From Caenimonas sedimenti (GTDB lineage Bacteria > Pseudomonadota > Gammaproteobacteria > Burkholderiales > Burkholderiaceae_C): a DNA stretch of 64,000 nucleotides. The translations under genes and the position numbers were made by a program. The notes under the pieces are model-generated. The model searched no databases, was not told where the DNA came from, and was given only the letters and a program-made list of their open reading frames with translations. The stretch spans positions 124,001 through 188,000 of the forward strand of contig NZ_VOBQ01000004.1 in the NCBI RefSeq assembly GCF_007833165.1. Reading direction: 5' to 3'. Of this stretch, positions 51,705 to 58,837 are shown piece by piece (within the stretch, counting starts at the first letter, position 1; each line of letters starts with the position of its first letter).

Positions 51705-52279
51705 CGTGCCTCCGAGGCGGGAGATGGTTCGGCGCAGTTGTGGCGCAGCATGTTGCAGAACAGTGCGCCCTGCTCGATGGCATCGTCCAGCGCCACATGG
51801 GTATGCGGCAGCGGGTCGAACCATTGCTTCGGCATGTTCTTCTTCGTGCTGTCGCGATAGCCCCTCTTGAGCACCGCCATGGCATAGGTCTTCATGTCGA
51901 GGGCGGAATGGCTGAAGGGACTCTCCCCCACGAACCGCATCAGGTACCAATAGACGAACAGGAAGTCGAATCCCGCCGGGTACGCCACGAACACCGGTTT
52001 GCCTCGGAGCGCCTTGATCCATGCCACGTAGCGGTGCATGGCGGCATCCGGTGGCTCCAGGTTGGCTCTGCATGCGGCCCAGGCCTCGGGCTGCGTTTGC
52101 CACCATTCGGCGGTGCGCGGATGCGCCGAAGCGCCCTCCAGCGTCTCGAGGTTGGCGGAGAACGTCCCCACCAGCTCCTTGCCGGGCGTGTAGGCGGCCG
52201 ATCCGAAGCTCAGCATGGAGTGCGGGCCAGGGATGGGGCCATCGGTTTCGACGTCGGTGCTGATGTAGATCTCTGCCAT
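51701..52279 (-). CDS. DEDDh-type 3'-5' exonuclease
   Basis: A 192-residue DnaQ-fold exonuclease. ExoI is ISTDVETDG (DxE), ExoII lies in [14 protein letters not shown] (Asp), and ExoIII is [13 protein letters not shown] (H-x-x-x-x-D), so all DEDDh residues are present. The start at 52279 gives [11 protein letters not shown]. It is the first gene of the coupled run going left. It could act on RNA or DNA; the substrate is unknown. Confidence 0.85.
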   Translation of the reverse strand: MAEIYISTDVETDGPIPGPHSMLSFGSAAYTPGKELVGTFSANLETLEGASAHPRTAEWWQTQPEAWAACRANLEPPDAAMHRYVAWIKALRGKPVFVAYPAGFDFLFVYWYLMRFVGESPFSHSALDMKTYAMAVLKRGYRDSTKKNMPKQWFDPLPHTHVALDDAIEQGALFCNMLRHNCAEPSPASEAR

Positions 52280-52380
52280 ATCACTCAGTGTATGCAAGCC
52301 CCACAGCTGGCTTCCGGCTTTCAGAAGCGGAATCCCCAGCAGAAGTCCTTGATCCAAAGTCCCGGCATGAACCAGCAACT

Positions 52381-52641
52381 ATGGAGTCCATCCGCCAGAA
52401 GCGCCGGTTGCGTTTGGAGTACCACGGCAAGGCGCCTGATGGAACCTTCATGTTACGCGTCGGCCACAAAGACAATGAACTCCTGCGCGTTCACCAGCTG
52501 GCGGGCGGGACGGAGCCGGAACCGTTGTTCAACGTGTCGAAGATCGAAGGGCTGGTGGTTCTCGAGGAGGGAGTTGTGAAACCGGGGCCGAACGACAAGA
52601 AGGGCGACTGCGCCATGAAGAAGATCTTCTGCGAGCTTTGA
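52381..52641 (+). CDS. Hypothetical protein bordering the integron
   Basis: An 86-residue protein reading toward the cassette array. It begins RQKRRLRLEYHGKAPDGTF and ends with a Cys-containing tail KGDCAMKKIFCEL. No family was recognised and no clear ribosome site was seen; the frame is also open upstream to a GTG at 52288. It marks the last likely chromosomal gene before the degenerate distal attC. Confidence 0.5.
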   Translation: MESIRQKRRLRLEYHGKAPDGTFMLRVGHKDNELLRVHQLAGGTEPEPLFNVSKIEGLVVLEEGVVKPGPNDKKGDCAMKKIFCEL

Positions 52642-52691
52642 GGTCCCGGCCTTGCGACTTTTCGGGGTTCTGGACCTGCATTGCTCTCTGA

Positions 52692-52756
52692 GTTAGGTCG
52701 GAGTGTCAATCAAAGTGAAGCAAGCTCCGCGTCCGAGTTGACTTGCTGGTTAGGTC
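52692..52756 (-). repeat. Degenerate distal attC site
   Basis: The intI-proximal half (right: GTTGACTTGCTGGTTAGGT) is a good R''/L'' half, but the left half does not pair with it. GTTAGGTC occurs at both ends (52692-52699 and 52749-52756) in direct, not inverted, orientation. It closes the last cassette and is probably recombination-impaired. Confidence 0.6.
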
Positions 52757-52762
52757 TCATCT

Positions 52763-53458
52763 CTACGCCGGTGGAGTCACGTCTTTGGGATGATAGCCAA
52801 CGGGCTCTGGATATACCAACTCACCTTCCTTGATTCCATCCCAGTTTGCAGGGTCCGCGAGCAACCGCCATCGGATTGGAAATACACCCTCCAATGGCGC
52901 GCCGAAAGCAGCCTCTAGGCGGGCCAGGTGCTTCGCGAAGTCCCGCTCAAACAACTGTGGCAATTGATCTACGTGTTCGGGAAGACAGTAGATCTCACCT
53001 CCCGGCGCAGTTAGCTCACGCCACTTGGTTTCGGTGAACGAAACGACTGGGTCGCGAAACTCGGACGTCGATGTCGACAAGCCGATGGACCCTATGTACA
53101 GGCCGCCAGCGGCAGTTGTGTAGTTGGCAGCCAATACACACTGCCGATGAGAATAGATAATTTGCTCCGGAACTGGTTTGACATAGGTTTCGTCATATCG
53201 GTCCTCTTCGTACAAGAACTCCCAGACCGGAAACGTCTCCAGATCAGCGCGCGTGAGCCGATCCACCGGTTTGCGAGTCTCGGCAGTCGGCTTGCGAGTC
53301 AGCAACCAGTGCCGGTAGCCCGCTAAAGTAGCAACGACAACCAGCAGCGTGCCTGCTGCGATCGCAACGCTTGGTCTGCCGGTAGCCACGCTGCTGAGTG
53401 CGAGCACCGCAAGCGCGCCTGACGTGGCAAGCGCGACGGTGAGCCCCGTGTATGGCAT
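52763..53458 (-). CDS. Cassette gene: two-TM protein with cytoplasmic domain, unknown
   Basis: A 231-residue protein. Two hydrophobic segments (about 8-26 and 30-50) precede a soluble domain rich in aromatic and acidic residues (VWEFLYEEDRYDETYV, LPEHVDQLPQLFERDF). No family was recognised. It is the outermost cassette, between attC sites at 52692-52756 and 53462-53551. Like most cassettes it has no visible promoter of its own. Confidence 0.7.
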   Translation of the reverse strand: MPYTGLTVALATSGALAVLALSSVATGRPSVAIAAGTLLVVVATLAGYRHWLLTRKPTAETRKPVDRLTRADLETFPVWEFLYEEDRYDETYVKPVPEQIIYSHRQCVLAANYTTAAGGLYIGSIGLSTSTSEFRDPVVSFTETKWRELTAPGGEIYCLPEHVDQLPQLFERDFAKHLARLEAAFGAPLEGVFPIRWRLLADPANWDGIKEGELVYPEPVGYHPKDVTPPA

Positions 53459-53461
53459 GAG

Positions 53462-53551
53462 ACCTAACGTGCGTGTGACCGGCGACTTGCGGTAGGAGCT
53501 CGCGCAGCGAGCGGACGCCGCAAGGCGTCCGTGTCGACTTGCTTGTTAGAC
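53462..53551 (-). repeat. attC site (cassette 13)
   Basis: Cores ACCTAAC (53462-53468) and GTTAGAC (53545-53551) bound a 90-bp imperfect palindrome. The inner arms CTCGC/GCGAG and GGACGCC/GGCGTCC are well paired. The stop codon of the 53546 gene lies in its R'' core. Confidence 0.9.
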
Positions 53552-53908
53552 CTCAGCAGGGGTCTTGCGCTTCTCATCTTGGAACCGAGCATACCGCCGG
53601 TGGGCTGCCACCACCAAGAGCAACACTATCCACGTTCCTCCGATTTGAAGTAGGGCGGACGGGAGATCCGCTAAACCTGCCACAACCAAGGTGTAGACCG
53701 GGACCATCGATAGGTGGAATCCGTACGCTGGGGCGATGCCGACCGCGATAAGAAAACTGACCCACAACATGCGGACAAGTGGAAACGGCGTCGTCCTCAG
53801 CAACCAAGCAACGATGGCGGCTGCGAGAAGCCACGGCAACGCAATGATCAGGTGGAACGGAGCTTGGAGCACCGTTGCGAGGGTATAGGCCGCTGCCGCC
53901 TCGAGCAT
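53546..53908 (-). CDS. Cassette gene: small membrane protein, unknown
   Basis: A 120-residue protein with four hydrophobic segments (about 4-24, 26-40, 46-63 and 84-104) and a basic C-terminal tail (HRRYARFQDEKRKTP). Its final codons are GTC TAA, provided by the attC R'' core. No family was recognised. Confidence 0.7.
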   Translation of the reverse strand: MLEAAAAYTLATVLQAPFHLIIALPWLLAAAIVAWLLRTTPFPLVRMLWVSFLIAVGIAPAYGFHLSMVPVYTLVVAGLADLPSALLQIGGTWIVLLLVVAAHRRYARFQDEKRKTPAEV

Positions 53909-53918
53909 GACTTCTGAG

Positions 53919-54008
53919 GTCTAACGTAGAGTTAACCGGCGACTTGCGAGAGGAGCTCGCGCAGCGAGCGCACGCCGCAAGGCGTCCGTGTTGGACGACA
54001 AGTTAGAC
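53919..54008 (-). repeat. attC site (cassette 12)
   Basis: Cores GTCTAAC (53919-53925) and GTTAGAC (54002-54008), 90 bp, with inner arms CTCGC/GCGAG. The right outer arm reads GTTGGACGACAA, diverging from the common GTTGACTAGCTT. Confidence 0.9.
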
Positions 54009-54032
54009 CGCAGTGACGCCATGCTGCGCGAC

Positions 54033-54647
54033 TCAGACCTTGGTTTTGGCAACGTGGCCATCATTGCTTTTAAGCTCCTCGATCCACCACTGGACCTTTC
54101 GATCGCCTTCGGCAAAACGCATATGCGAAGCGATGCCCGTTAGCATGGAGCTGTCGGGCTTTAGAAGCTTCTGAACGTACTCGAGTACGTTTGCGCCTTC
54201 TTCCGTGAATTCGAAGCCGTCATGATCGAATTCAAACACTTTGCCCTTCTCAGTGCCCTTTGTGGGAACTAAGACGTAGTTTCCGGAGTTTGGCGTCTCG
54301 CCAATGACAAGGCATGACTCGATCCACTTAGGAAGGATTTCCTCTCGCTCATCTTCGTCGAGGTCTTCCAACCAGGCGCTGAATGAGTCACTCAATTCCT
54401 CCCACTCTTCTACGGGAGCCAAGTACTTAGCAGATTCGCCGCTCTCCTCGTCGAAGTAGAAGCGCACGCTCCCAAAGACAGAGTAGAAGTCTCGAAGCTT
54501 TCCGATCTTCGGGACGTCCTCGGCTTCTACGGGTGGCGTAGTGACGTGCTTGAAGGTGACAGTTCGTCGCTTCTTGCCATGGATCTGCGAGCACGTGAAT
54601 TCTCCGGCGTGAGCCTGGATCGCGCTTTCAAGAGCTTTCAGGGTCAA
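54033..54647 (-). CDS. Cassette gene: SUKH (SMI1/KNR4)-like protein
   Basis: A 204-residue acidic protein. The middle part has SMI1/KNR4-like spacing: DFYSVFGSVRFYFDE, LVIGETPNSGNYVLVPT and KVFEFDHDGFEF. Bacterial SUKH proteins are commonly immunity proteins against polymorphic toxins, but no toxin partner is present in this cassette. The family call is by eye and moderate. Its stop (TGA) lies 24 bases before the attC core. Confidence 0.65.
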   Translation of the reverse strand: MTLKALESAIQAHAGEFTCSQIHGKKRRTVTFKHVTTPPVEAEDVPKIGKLRDFYSVFGSVRFYFDEESGESAKYLAPVEEWEELSDSFSAWLEDLDEDEREEILPKWIESCLVIGETPNSGNYVLVPTKGTEKGKVFEFDHDGFEFTEEGANVLEYVQKLLKPDSSMLTGIASHMRFAEGDRKVQWWIEELKSNDGHVAKTKV

Positions 54648-54690
54648 TGCGGCCTCCTCATTCTTCGCATGCTGAATTACATCCCTTGCG

Positions 54691-54780
54691 GTCTAACGTG
54701 CGTGTAACCCGCGACCAAGGAGAGGAGGTCGCGGAGCGACCGAACGCCCTTGGGCGTCGGCGTTGACTAGCTTGTTAGAC
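54691..54780 (-). repeat. attC site (cassette 11)
   Basis: Cores GTCTAAC (54691-54697) and GTTAGAC (54774-54780), 90 bp. It belongs to the second arm family (ACCCGCGACCAAGG) with inner arms GGTCGC/GCGACC. Confidence 0.9.
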
Positions 54781-55428
54781 AGCATTCTCGCGAACTCGAC
54801 CATAGAACTCACTGTAGGACCTTCGGAACACTTCGTCTACGCCATCCCGCTCCATTACGGCACCTGCAGCGGCGACGGCTTCTTCCCTCTTGCCAAGGAG
54901 AAGCAGTCCGACAGGCTTGAAGAATCGAGGATTCCAGTAGGTATGCCGAAACACTCCGGCCACCAGCTTCTCTGCTTGCTTCTCGGCGGAGTCCAGCTCG
55001 GAAGCCAGGGAATCCAGCTCGATCTCAACAACCCTACGCAGGCGCTCTATGGAGGGGCCAAGATCAGGAAGTTCAAATTTCACTCCGCCAGCGCCATAGG
55101 ACTCGACGAAGTGATCAAGTGATGCGGACACCGGAAACATTTCGCCGCCAGCTGGCTCTCCCGCGAGGCGCTCATAAAGTTCCACCAGGCGGACAGACCG
55201 CAAACTGAAAATTCCACTAAGCCAGACGATGTGCTTTCCCGCGATGGGGCCATCGAAGAACGTTACCCATAAGCGAGCCGAAGTATCACCGCTCAGCCGC
55301 CTTTCGAAGGTGCTGTTCAGGGTTGCCTTGTCCGTTTCAATGAGTCTGTAGCCGTTCCGAAGCAGCAGTTCTGTGACTGGCGCCAGTACTGCGCGCTTCG
55401 TATGAACGCTGGCAAAGGTGCGAGGCAT
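54775..55428 (-). CDS. Cassette gene: hypothetical protein
   Basis: A 217-residue soluble protein. It starts MPRTFASVHTKRAVLAPV at 55428; a longer frame would run into the next attC. A helical mid-region (RLRRVVEIELDSLASELDSAEKQAEKLV) is seen. No family was recognised. Its last codons GTC TAA come from the attC core. Confidence 0.7.
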   Translation of the reverse strand: MPRTFASVHTKRAVLAPVTELLLRNGYRLIETDKATLNSTFERRLSGDTSARLWVTFFDGPIAGKHIVWLSGIFSLRSVRLVELYERLAGEPAGGEMFPVSASLDHFVESYGAGGVKFELPDLGPSIERLRRVVEIELDSLASELDSAEKQAEKLVAGVFRHTYWNPRFFKPVGLLLLGKREEAVAAAGAVMERDGVDEVFRRSYSEFYGRVRENAV

Positions 55429-55436
55429 CTGATGCT

Positions 55437-55505
55437 GTCTAACGTTTGAGATGAGAGGCGGCACCCGGCTTGCCGGGTGACGTCCTCTCGATTGAAGGGT
55501 TAGGC
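55437..55505 (-). repeat. Divergent short attC site (cassette 10)
   Basis: Cores GTCTAAC (55437-55443) and GTTAGGC (55499-55505), only 69 bp. The arms GAGAGGCGGCACCCGGC / GCCGGGTGACGTCCTCTC differ from the rest of the array, suggesting that this cassette came from a different integron. Confidence 0.85.
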
Positions 55506-56294
55506 CTGTCCGCGCCTGAGGTCGGAATGGATCTCATGGATCGTTCGCTCCACTTTCAGCCAATCTGTTTCTGGCCTGACATCAGATGCGACTCGAAGCG
55601 ACTGACGTCTTTGTTCATGCTCTCTTGCTAGTGCGGCAAGATCGACATCGATCTCTGCACTCAGGGCACCGGCAGAAACTCGGTGCACTCGCTCTTCCAT
55701 CTGATCCATTAGCCGCGTATGAAACGATTCGACTTCGCGTGCGAAATCCGAGCGCGGCAGCTTGTATGCACCCTTTAGTGCGGTCCACGCGGGTTGCCCA
55801 TCGATTTGCTTTTCGCGGTTGTCCCATTCGAGATGAACACTCTCGACGTCGGACCAAATTGCTATGTTTGCAGACGGCGACAGATACAAACTGTCGAGGT
55901 GCCGCTTAGATTGCCATTCGGTTGCGGCCGACACGACTTCCCAGAACCGATCCTCAGACGTGCGGTCACCATACTCTTCGCGCCACTGCTCGAACGTTCT
56001 TTGCCACGAGATTGCTGTCTCTCCAGAGATGTACTGGACAAGTGAGGTTGGAACAGGCTCCAAGATGGATGGAAGCATGTCCGTCAGGTCTTCGTACAAG
56101 CGGACGACCTGATAGTCGCAATACTGCTTGCTGCCATGCGAGCGCGCGTACTTGCTGTACTCGAAAAGAACGCTTGAACCTGCTTCTAACCAGTACTGCC
56201 CATCCGTAAGGCCGAACCATGACAAGCTCAGGTCTCCCGGTGTACCCCAGGGGGCGACTTCTTGGACTGGGACTAGGGTGAAGTTAATGAGCAT
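55500..56294 (-). CDS. Cassette gene: DUF5984 family protein
   Basis: A 264-residue protein that begins MLINFTLVPVQEVAPWGTP and continues LSLSWFGLTDGQYW, the opening of DUF5984. The rest includes ISWQRTFEQWREEYGD and a helical C-terminus. Its function is unknown; DUF5984 genes are often found in integron or contact-toxin contexts as far as I recall. The stop codon TAA is supplied by the attC core (GCC TAA). Confidence 0.75.
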   Translation of the reverse strand: MLINFTLVPVQEVAPWGTPGDLSLSWFGLTDGQYWLEAGSSVLFEYSKYARSHGSKQYCDYQVVRLYEDLTDMLPSILEPVPTSLVQYISGETAISWQRTFEQWREEYGDRTSEDRFWEVVSAATEWQSKRHLDSLYLSPSANIAIWSDVESVHLEWDNREKQIDGQPAWTALKGAYKLPRSDFAREVESFHTRLMDQMEERVHRVSAGALSAEIDVDLAALAREHEQRRQSLRVASDVRPETDWLKVERTIHEIHSDLRRGQA

Positions 56295-56304
56295 GTACCG
56301 ACGG

Positions 56305-56403
56305 GCCTAACGTAGAAATGACCGGCGACCACGGACAGGTGCGCAAGGAGCGCAGCGACTGAGCGGACGCCCTTGGGCGTCCGTGTCGATTGCCATGTTG
56401 TAC
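56305..56403 (-). repeat. attC site (cassette 9)
   Basis: Cores GCCTAAC (56305-56311) and GTTGTAC (56397-56403), about 99 bp, with arm family GACGCCC/GGGCGTC. The variable loop is longer and less well paired than in neighbours. Confidence 0.8.
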
Positions 56404-56790
56404 CGGACCGGCGGCTCCGGAGCGCGACGACTTTCCCACGACGAAGCACCGCTTCGGTTGCTCCAACTTGCCCAAGTGGCCGAGATCTCCCGAGCACAGT
56501 TCGATCTCAACGGGCCACCCCCCAGAACAGTGAACGTCTTGGCGCGCCGAACTCTTGCATCTCGGTTAAAGCGGCACGACATTCCCGGAGTTTCTCTGCT
56601 TGAACGTCCCGGCGCTACCCCCAGAGAAGTGAAAACCCTCGCCTGCGACTGTTCAAAGTTCAACGGCTGGCCCCCAGAAAAGTGAAGCCTCTCCCCCGTG
56701 TTCGGTCCGAGCGCCGACCTTCTTGAGAGAGCGGGTTTCCTCATGGGTGCATCCGGAGCGCGCGGACAGGCGAGTCATGAAAACTGTACG
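56404..56790 (-). other. Cassette 9: no convincing ORF, three related repeats
   Basis: The cassette body between the attC sites at 56305-56403 and 56791-56880 has no ORF that looks coding; frames crossing it run into attC sequence. On the minus strand TTCACTT/GTTCTGGGGG-type blocks occur three times (near 56512-56534, 56611-56634 and 56666-56686). It may carry a structured RNA, a repeat array or a decayed gene. Confidence 0.55.
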
Positions 56791-56880
56791 GTACAACGTA
56801 GACGTAACCGGCGACTTGCGAGAGGACGGCGCGCAGCGCCGGGACGCCGCAAGGCGTCCGTGTTGACGGCCATGTTAACT
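56791..56880 (-). repeat. attC site (cassette 8)
   Basis: Cores GTACAAC (56791-56797) and GTTAACT (56874-56880), 90 bp. Inner arms CGGCGC/GCGCCG replace the CTCGC/GCGAG of other copies, keeping the stem paired. Confidence 0.9.
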
Positions 56881-57177
56881 TGCACCTTCACGCGCCACCT
56901 CCACCTCGCACCATATTGGCAGGGCCCAGACCATAAGCGCCAGTCCAACCAATGCCGAGAGAAAGATGCGAATGGCGAAAGCCGCACCCTCAAAGCCTCC
57001 AATTGCCCCAACTAGAAGCATCAAGATGAGGTCCGCAATTGACCAGAGCACGAAACACACTAGGAATGCTCGCCCTGACTTCCCATGGAGTCGCGTCTCG
57101 CAACCGGGGCATGTGAAGCTCTCTTTCAAGTGCATTGCACTGATCTTGCCTTGGCAGCGGGGGCAGACGAGCGGCAT
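56875..57177 (-). CDS. Cassette gene: zinc-ribbon, two-TM membrane protein
   Basis: A 100-residue protein starting with CPRCQGK and, 17 residues later, CPGCETR, a complete CxxC...CxxC zinc ribbon. Two hydrophobic segments follow (about 40-60 and 66-86). ATG at 57177 is preferred; a TTG at 57186 would extend into the next attC. The stop uses AGT TAA from the attC core. The function is unknown; the layout suggests a membrane-anchored metal-binding or signalling protein. Confidence 0.7.
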   Translation of the reverse strand: MPLVCPRCQGKISAMHLKESFTCPGCETRLHGKSGRAFLVCFVLWSIADLILMLLVGAIGGFEGAAFAIRIFLSALVGLALMVWALPIWCEVEVAREGAS

Positions 57178-57185
57178 CTTGTGCA

Positions 57186-57275
57186 AGTTAACGTGCGTGT
57201 AACCGGCGACTTGCGAGAGGAGGCCGCGCAGCGGCCGGACGCCGCAAGGCGTCCGTGTTGACTAGCTTGTTAGCG
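57186..57275 (-). repeat. attC site (cassette 7)
   Basis: Cores AGTTAAC (57186-57192) and GTTAGCG (57269-57275), 90 bp. Inner arms GGCCGC/GCGGCC are perfectly paired. Confidence 0.9.
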
Positions 57276-57593
57276 CGCATCTAGCAGGAACTCCCGTGCA
57301 TGCACTTCCACAATGCCTCCCGTGAGACGCAACCAAAGACCGTCACCTCTCAACTCGCCATCGATGACGTTTCCAGCGCGGGCATTGTCTCTCAGCTCCA
57401 CCAAGTCCACCGAAGTCACCAAGCGCGAAACGCCCGAACAGGTGACGGTCCACGGGGTTCTATCCGGGGCTTGCTCGTCTTTGTAGAGTGCCAGCGAGAC
57501 TACTACCAGTGCGGAACCGTCTACGTCCGGCTCGAGTGACACACGACGAAGCTGACCATCGTGCCAGTATGCGTTTTCCAACGTCTCGCTCAT
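57270..57593 (-). CDS. Cassette gene: hypothetical protein
   Basis: A 107-residue beta-rich protein opening MSETLENAYWHDGQLRRVSLEP. The WHDG motif near the N-terminus and the compact beta pattern suggest a small single-domain fold. No family was recognised. The final codons are CGC TAA, from the attC core. Confidence 0.65.
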   Translation of the reverse strand: MSETLENAYWHDGQLRRVSLEPDVDGSALVVVSLALYKDEQAPDRTPWTVTCSGVSRLVTSVDLVELRDNARAGNVIDGELRGDGLWLRLTGGIVEVHAREFLLDAR

Positions 57594-57600
57594 GACTGCG

Positions 57601-57681
57601 GGCTAACGTGAAGATGACCGGCACGCACCTGCGCGCCGCAGGCGTAGCAGGTGCGTGTCCGTGTCGATTGACATGTTATAC
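57601..57681 (-). repeat. Divergent attC site (cassette 6)
   Basis: Cores GGCTAAC (57601-57607) and GTTATAC (57675-57681), 81 bp. The arms GCACGCACCTGC / GCAGGTGCGTG are unlike those of other sites, so the BrnTA cassette probably came from elsewhere. Confidence 0.82.
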
Positions 57682-57924
57682 CGATGCATCGCGAAAGGCG
57701 CGCAACACGCTATTGATGCGCGTTTGGTAGCCCGGCCCCTGCGCCTTGAACCATTCGAGAACATCTTGGTCAACGCGCAATGAGATCGATGCCTTCGAGG
57801 GGAGCGGCTCCAGCCCCTTTCTTACAACTCCTCTGACAATGCGGCGCACGTCCGCTTCAGGGTGCTCGGTTGAACCTGCGGGCTTGTCGGCCTTCAGGCG
57901 GGCCCAGTCAGTCTTGGATTTCAT
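57676..57924 (-). CDS. brnA: Cassette gene: BrnA-family antitoxin
   Basis: An 82-residue BrnA antitoxin (start at 57924). The C-terminal half has SISLRVDQDVLEWFKAQGPGYQTRINSVLRAF, the ribbon-helix-helix region that binds DNA and neutralises BrnT. It overlaps brnT by 17 bases in the toxin-first order of brnTA operons. A longer start (57990) would overlap more. The stop uses GTA TAA from the attC core. Confidence 0.88.
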   Translation of the reverse strand: MKSKTDWARLKADKPAGSTEHPEADVRRIVRGVVRKGLEPLPSKASISLRVDQDVLEWFKAQGPGYQTRINSVLRAFRDASV

Positions 57925-58183
57925 CGAAGTAGATTTGCGCTTCGCGCTTGGTGGCTTTGCGGAACGAGATGATGCGGATTTCATGTTCACTCTCCGTGTG
58001 CACTACTGAGACGGGAATGCCGGCAAGCAGGCCCAGCGTGACAAAGCGCTGCTCATCGTAGGAGAACCTGTCGTCTTCGAACGTGAAAGTCACGCCCTCA
58101 AAGACCAGAGGAGCATCCACAAAGTCAAGCCCATGGGTCTTGAGGTTGGTGGCACGCTTCAGTTCCGACCAGTTGAACTCCAT
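57908..58183 (-). CDS. brnT: Cassette gene: BrnT-family toxin
   Basis: A 91-residue BrnT ribonuclease toxin of the RelE-like fold: MEFNWSELKRATNLKTHGLDF, FEDDRFSYDEQRF and IRIISFRKATKREAQIYFDE. Known family members cleave RNA and are blocked by BrnA. The start at 58183 is the conserved one. The cassette carries its own promoter, unlike most of its neighbours, as toxin-antitoxin cassettes usually do. Confidence 0.9.
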   Translation of the reverse strand: MEFNWSELKRATNLKTHGLDFVDAPLVFEGVTFTFEDDRFSYDEQRFVTLGLLAGIPVSVVHTESEHEIRIISFRKATKREAQIYFDEIQD

Positions 58184-58190
58184 GCACGGA

Positions 58191-58218
58191 GTGTATATAC
58201 ACAGCGTAGATGCGTCAA
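58191..58218 (-). promoter_or_regulatory. brnTA promoter and palindromic operator
   Basis: On the minus strand TTGACG (58213-58218) precedes GTGTATATACAC, a perfect 12-bp palindrome (58191-58202) that overlaps the -10 (TATACA, 15-base spacer). It lies 8 bases upstream of the brnT ATG and fits BrnA autorepression. Confidence 0.65.
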
Positions 58219-58233
58219 CGTCTCGCCTCAGCG

Positions 58234-58323
58234 GTATAACGTGCGTGTAACCCGCGACCAAGGGGAGGAGGTCGCGCAGCGGCCGAACGCCCTTGGGCGT
58301 CGGTGTTGACTAGATTGTTAGAC
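58234..58323 (-). repeat. attC site (cassette 5)
   Basis: Cores GTATAAC (58234-58240) and GTTAGAC (58317-58323), 90 bp, of the ACCCGCGACCAAGG arm family. Inner arms GGTCGC/GCGGCC show one mismatch. Confidence 0.9.
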
Positions 58324-58324
58324 C

Positions 58325-58738
58325 TCACTGCGCTTCCTTCAAGTAGCTCGCCAGAAGTGCAATTCGATCCTCGCGTTCCTCATAGAACTCAGTTTCGAGC
58401 GGTTGAAATGGGTAGCGATTCTCGACTTCTTCAAGCAACGCGAGTCTCGCCTCGCGATCCTCCGGCAACGGAAAGCTTGGTATGCATTCGTTGGCAGCCT
58501 CCAGCAACGAAGCCGCACCAACAGCGCCGATAGCGCGAAGTGCACCGACTGTTGCCACAGCTAACTCACCCCGAGTGTTCGAGTAGTACTGATGAAACCC
58601 TCCGTTGTTCACTTCGGCATCCAGCATCCAAACGCCGACAGCTAGAAGCTCTATTGGCTCAAGGGAGGCTGCCCCACCGTTGATGTACTTCGACAGCCAC
58701 GGATCGATGGTCTCCAGAACGAAGTCTAGGTCGTCCAT
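58325..58738 (-). CDS. Cassette gene: DUF4375 (DMP19-like) protein
   Basis: A 137-residue protein with the DUF4375 signature EVNNGGFHQYYSNTRGE followed by a helical tail. DUF4375 proteins (DMP19 group) are small acidic proteins of unknown role; one member is reported to mimic DNA. The stop (TGA) lies just before the attC core. Confidence 0.8.
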   Translation of the reverse strand: MDDLDFVLETIDPWLSKYINGGAASLEPIELLAVGVWMLDAEVNNGGFHQYYSNTRGELAVATVGALRAIGAVGAASLLEAANECIPSFPLPEDREARLALLEEVENRYPFQPLETEFYEEREDRIALLASYLKEAQ

Positions 58739-58741
58739 GAG

Positions 58742-58831
58742 GTCTAACGTGCGTGTAACCGGCGACTTGCGAGAGGAGCCGGCGCAGCCGGCGGACGCCG
58801 CAAGGCGTCCGTGTTGACTAGCTTGTTAGAC
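58742..58831 (-). repeat. attC site (cassette 4)
   Basis: Cores GTCTAAC (58742-58748) and GTTAGAC (58825-58831), 90 bp. Inner arms CCGGC/GCCGG are perfectly paired. An IS30 element begins about 7 bases to the right, between this attC and its gene. Confidence 0.9.
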
Positions 58832-58837
58832 GTCGCG

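Noticed and set aside
56383..56685. 100-residue plus-strand ORF in cassette 9
   Set aside because: It runs against the cassette direction, starts inside an attC and shows no family-like motif.
56307..56744. 145-residue minus-strand ORF in cassette 9
   Set aside because: It reads through the attC at 56305-56403, has no ribosome site and contains degenerate repeat sequence; not accepted as a gene.
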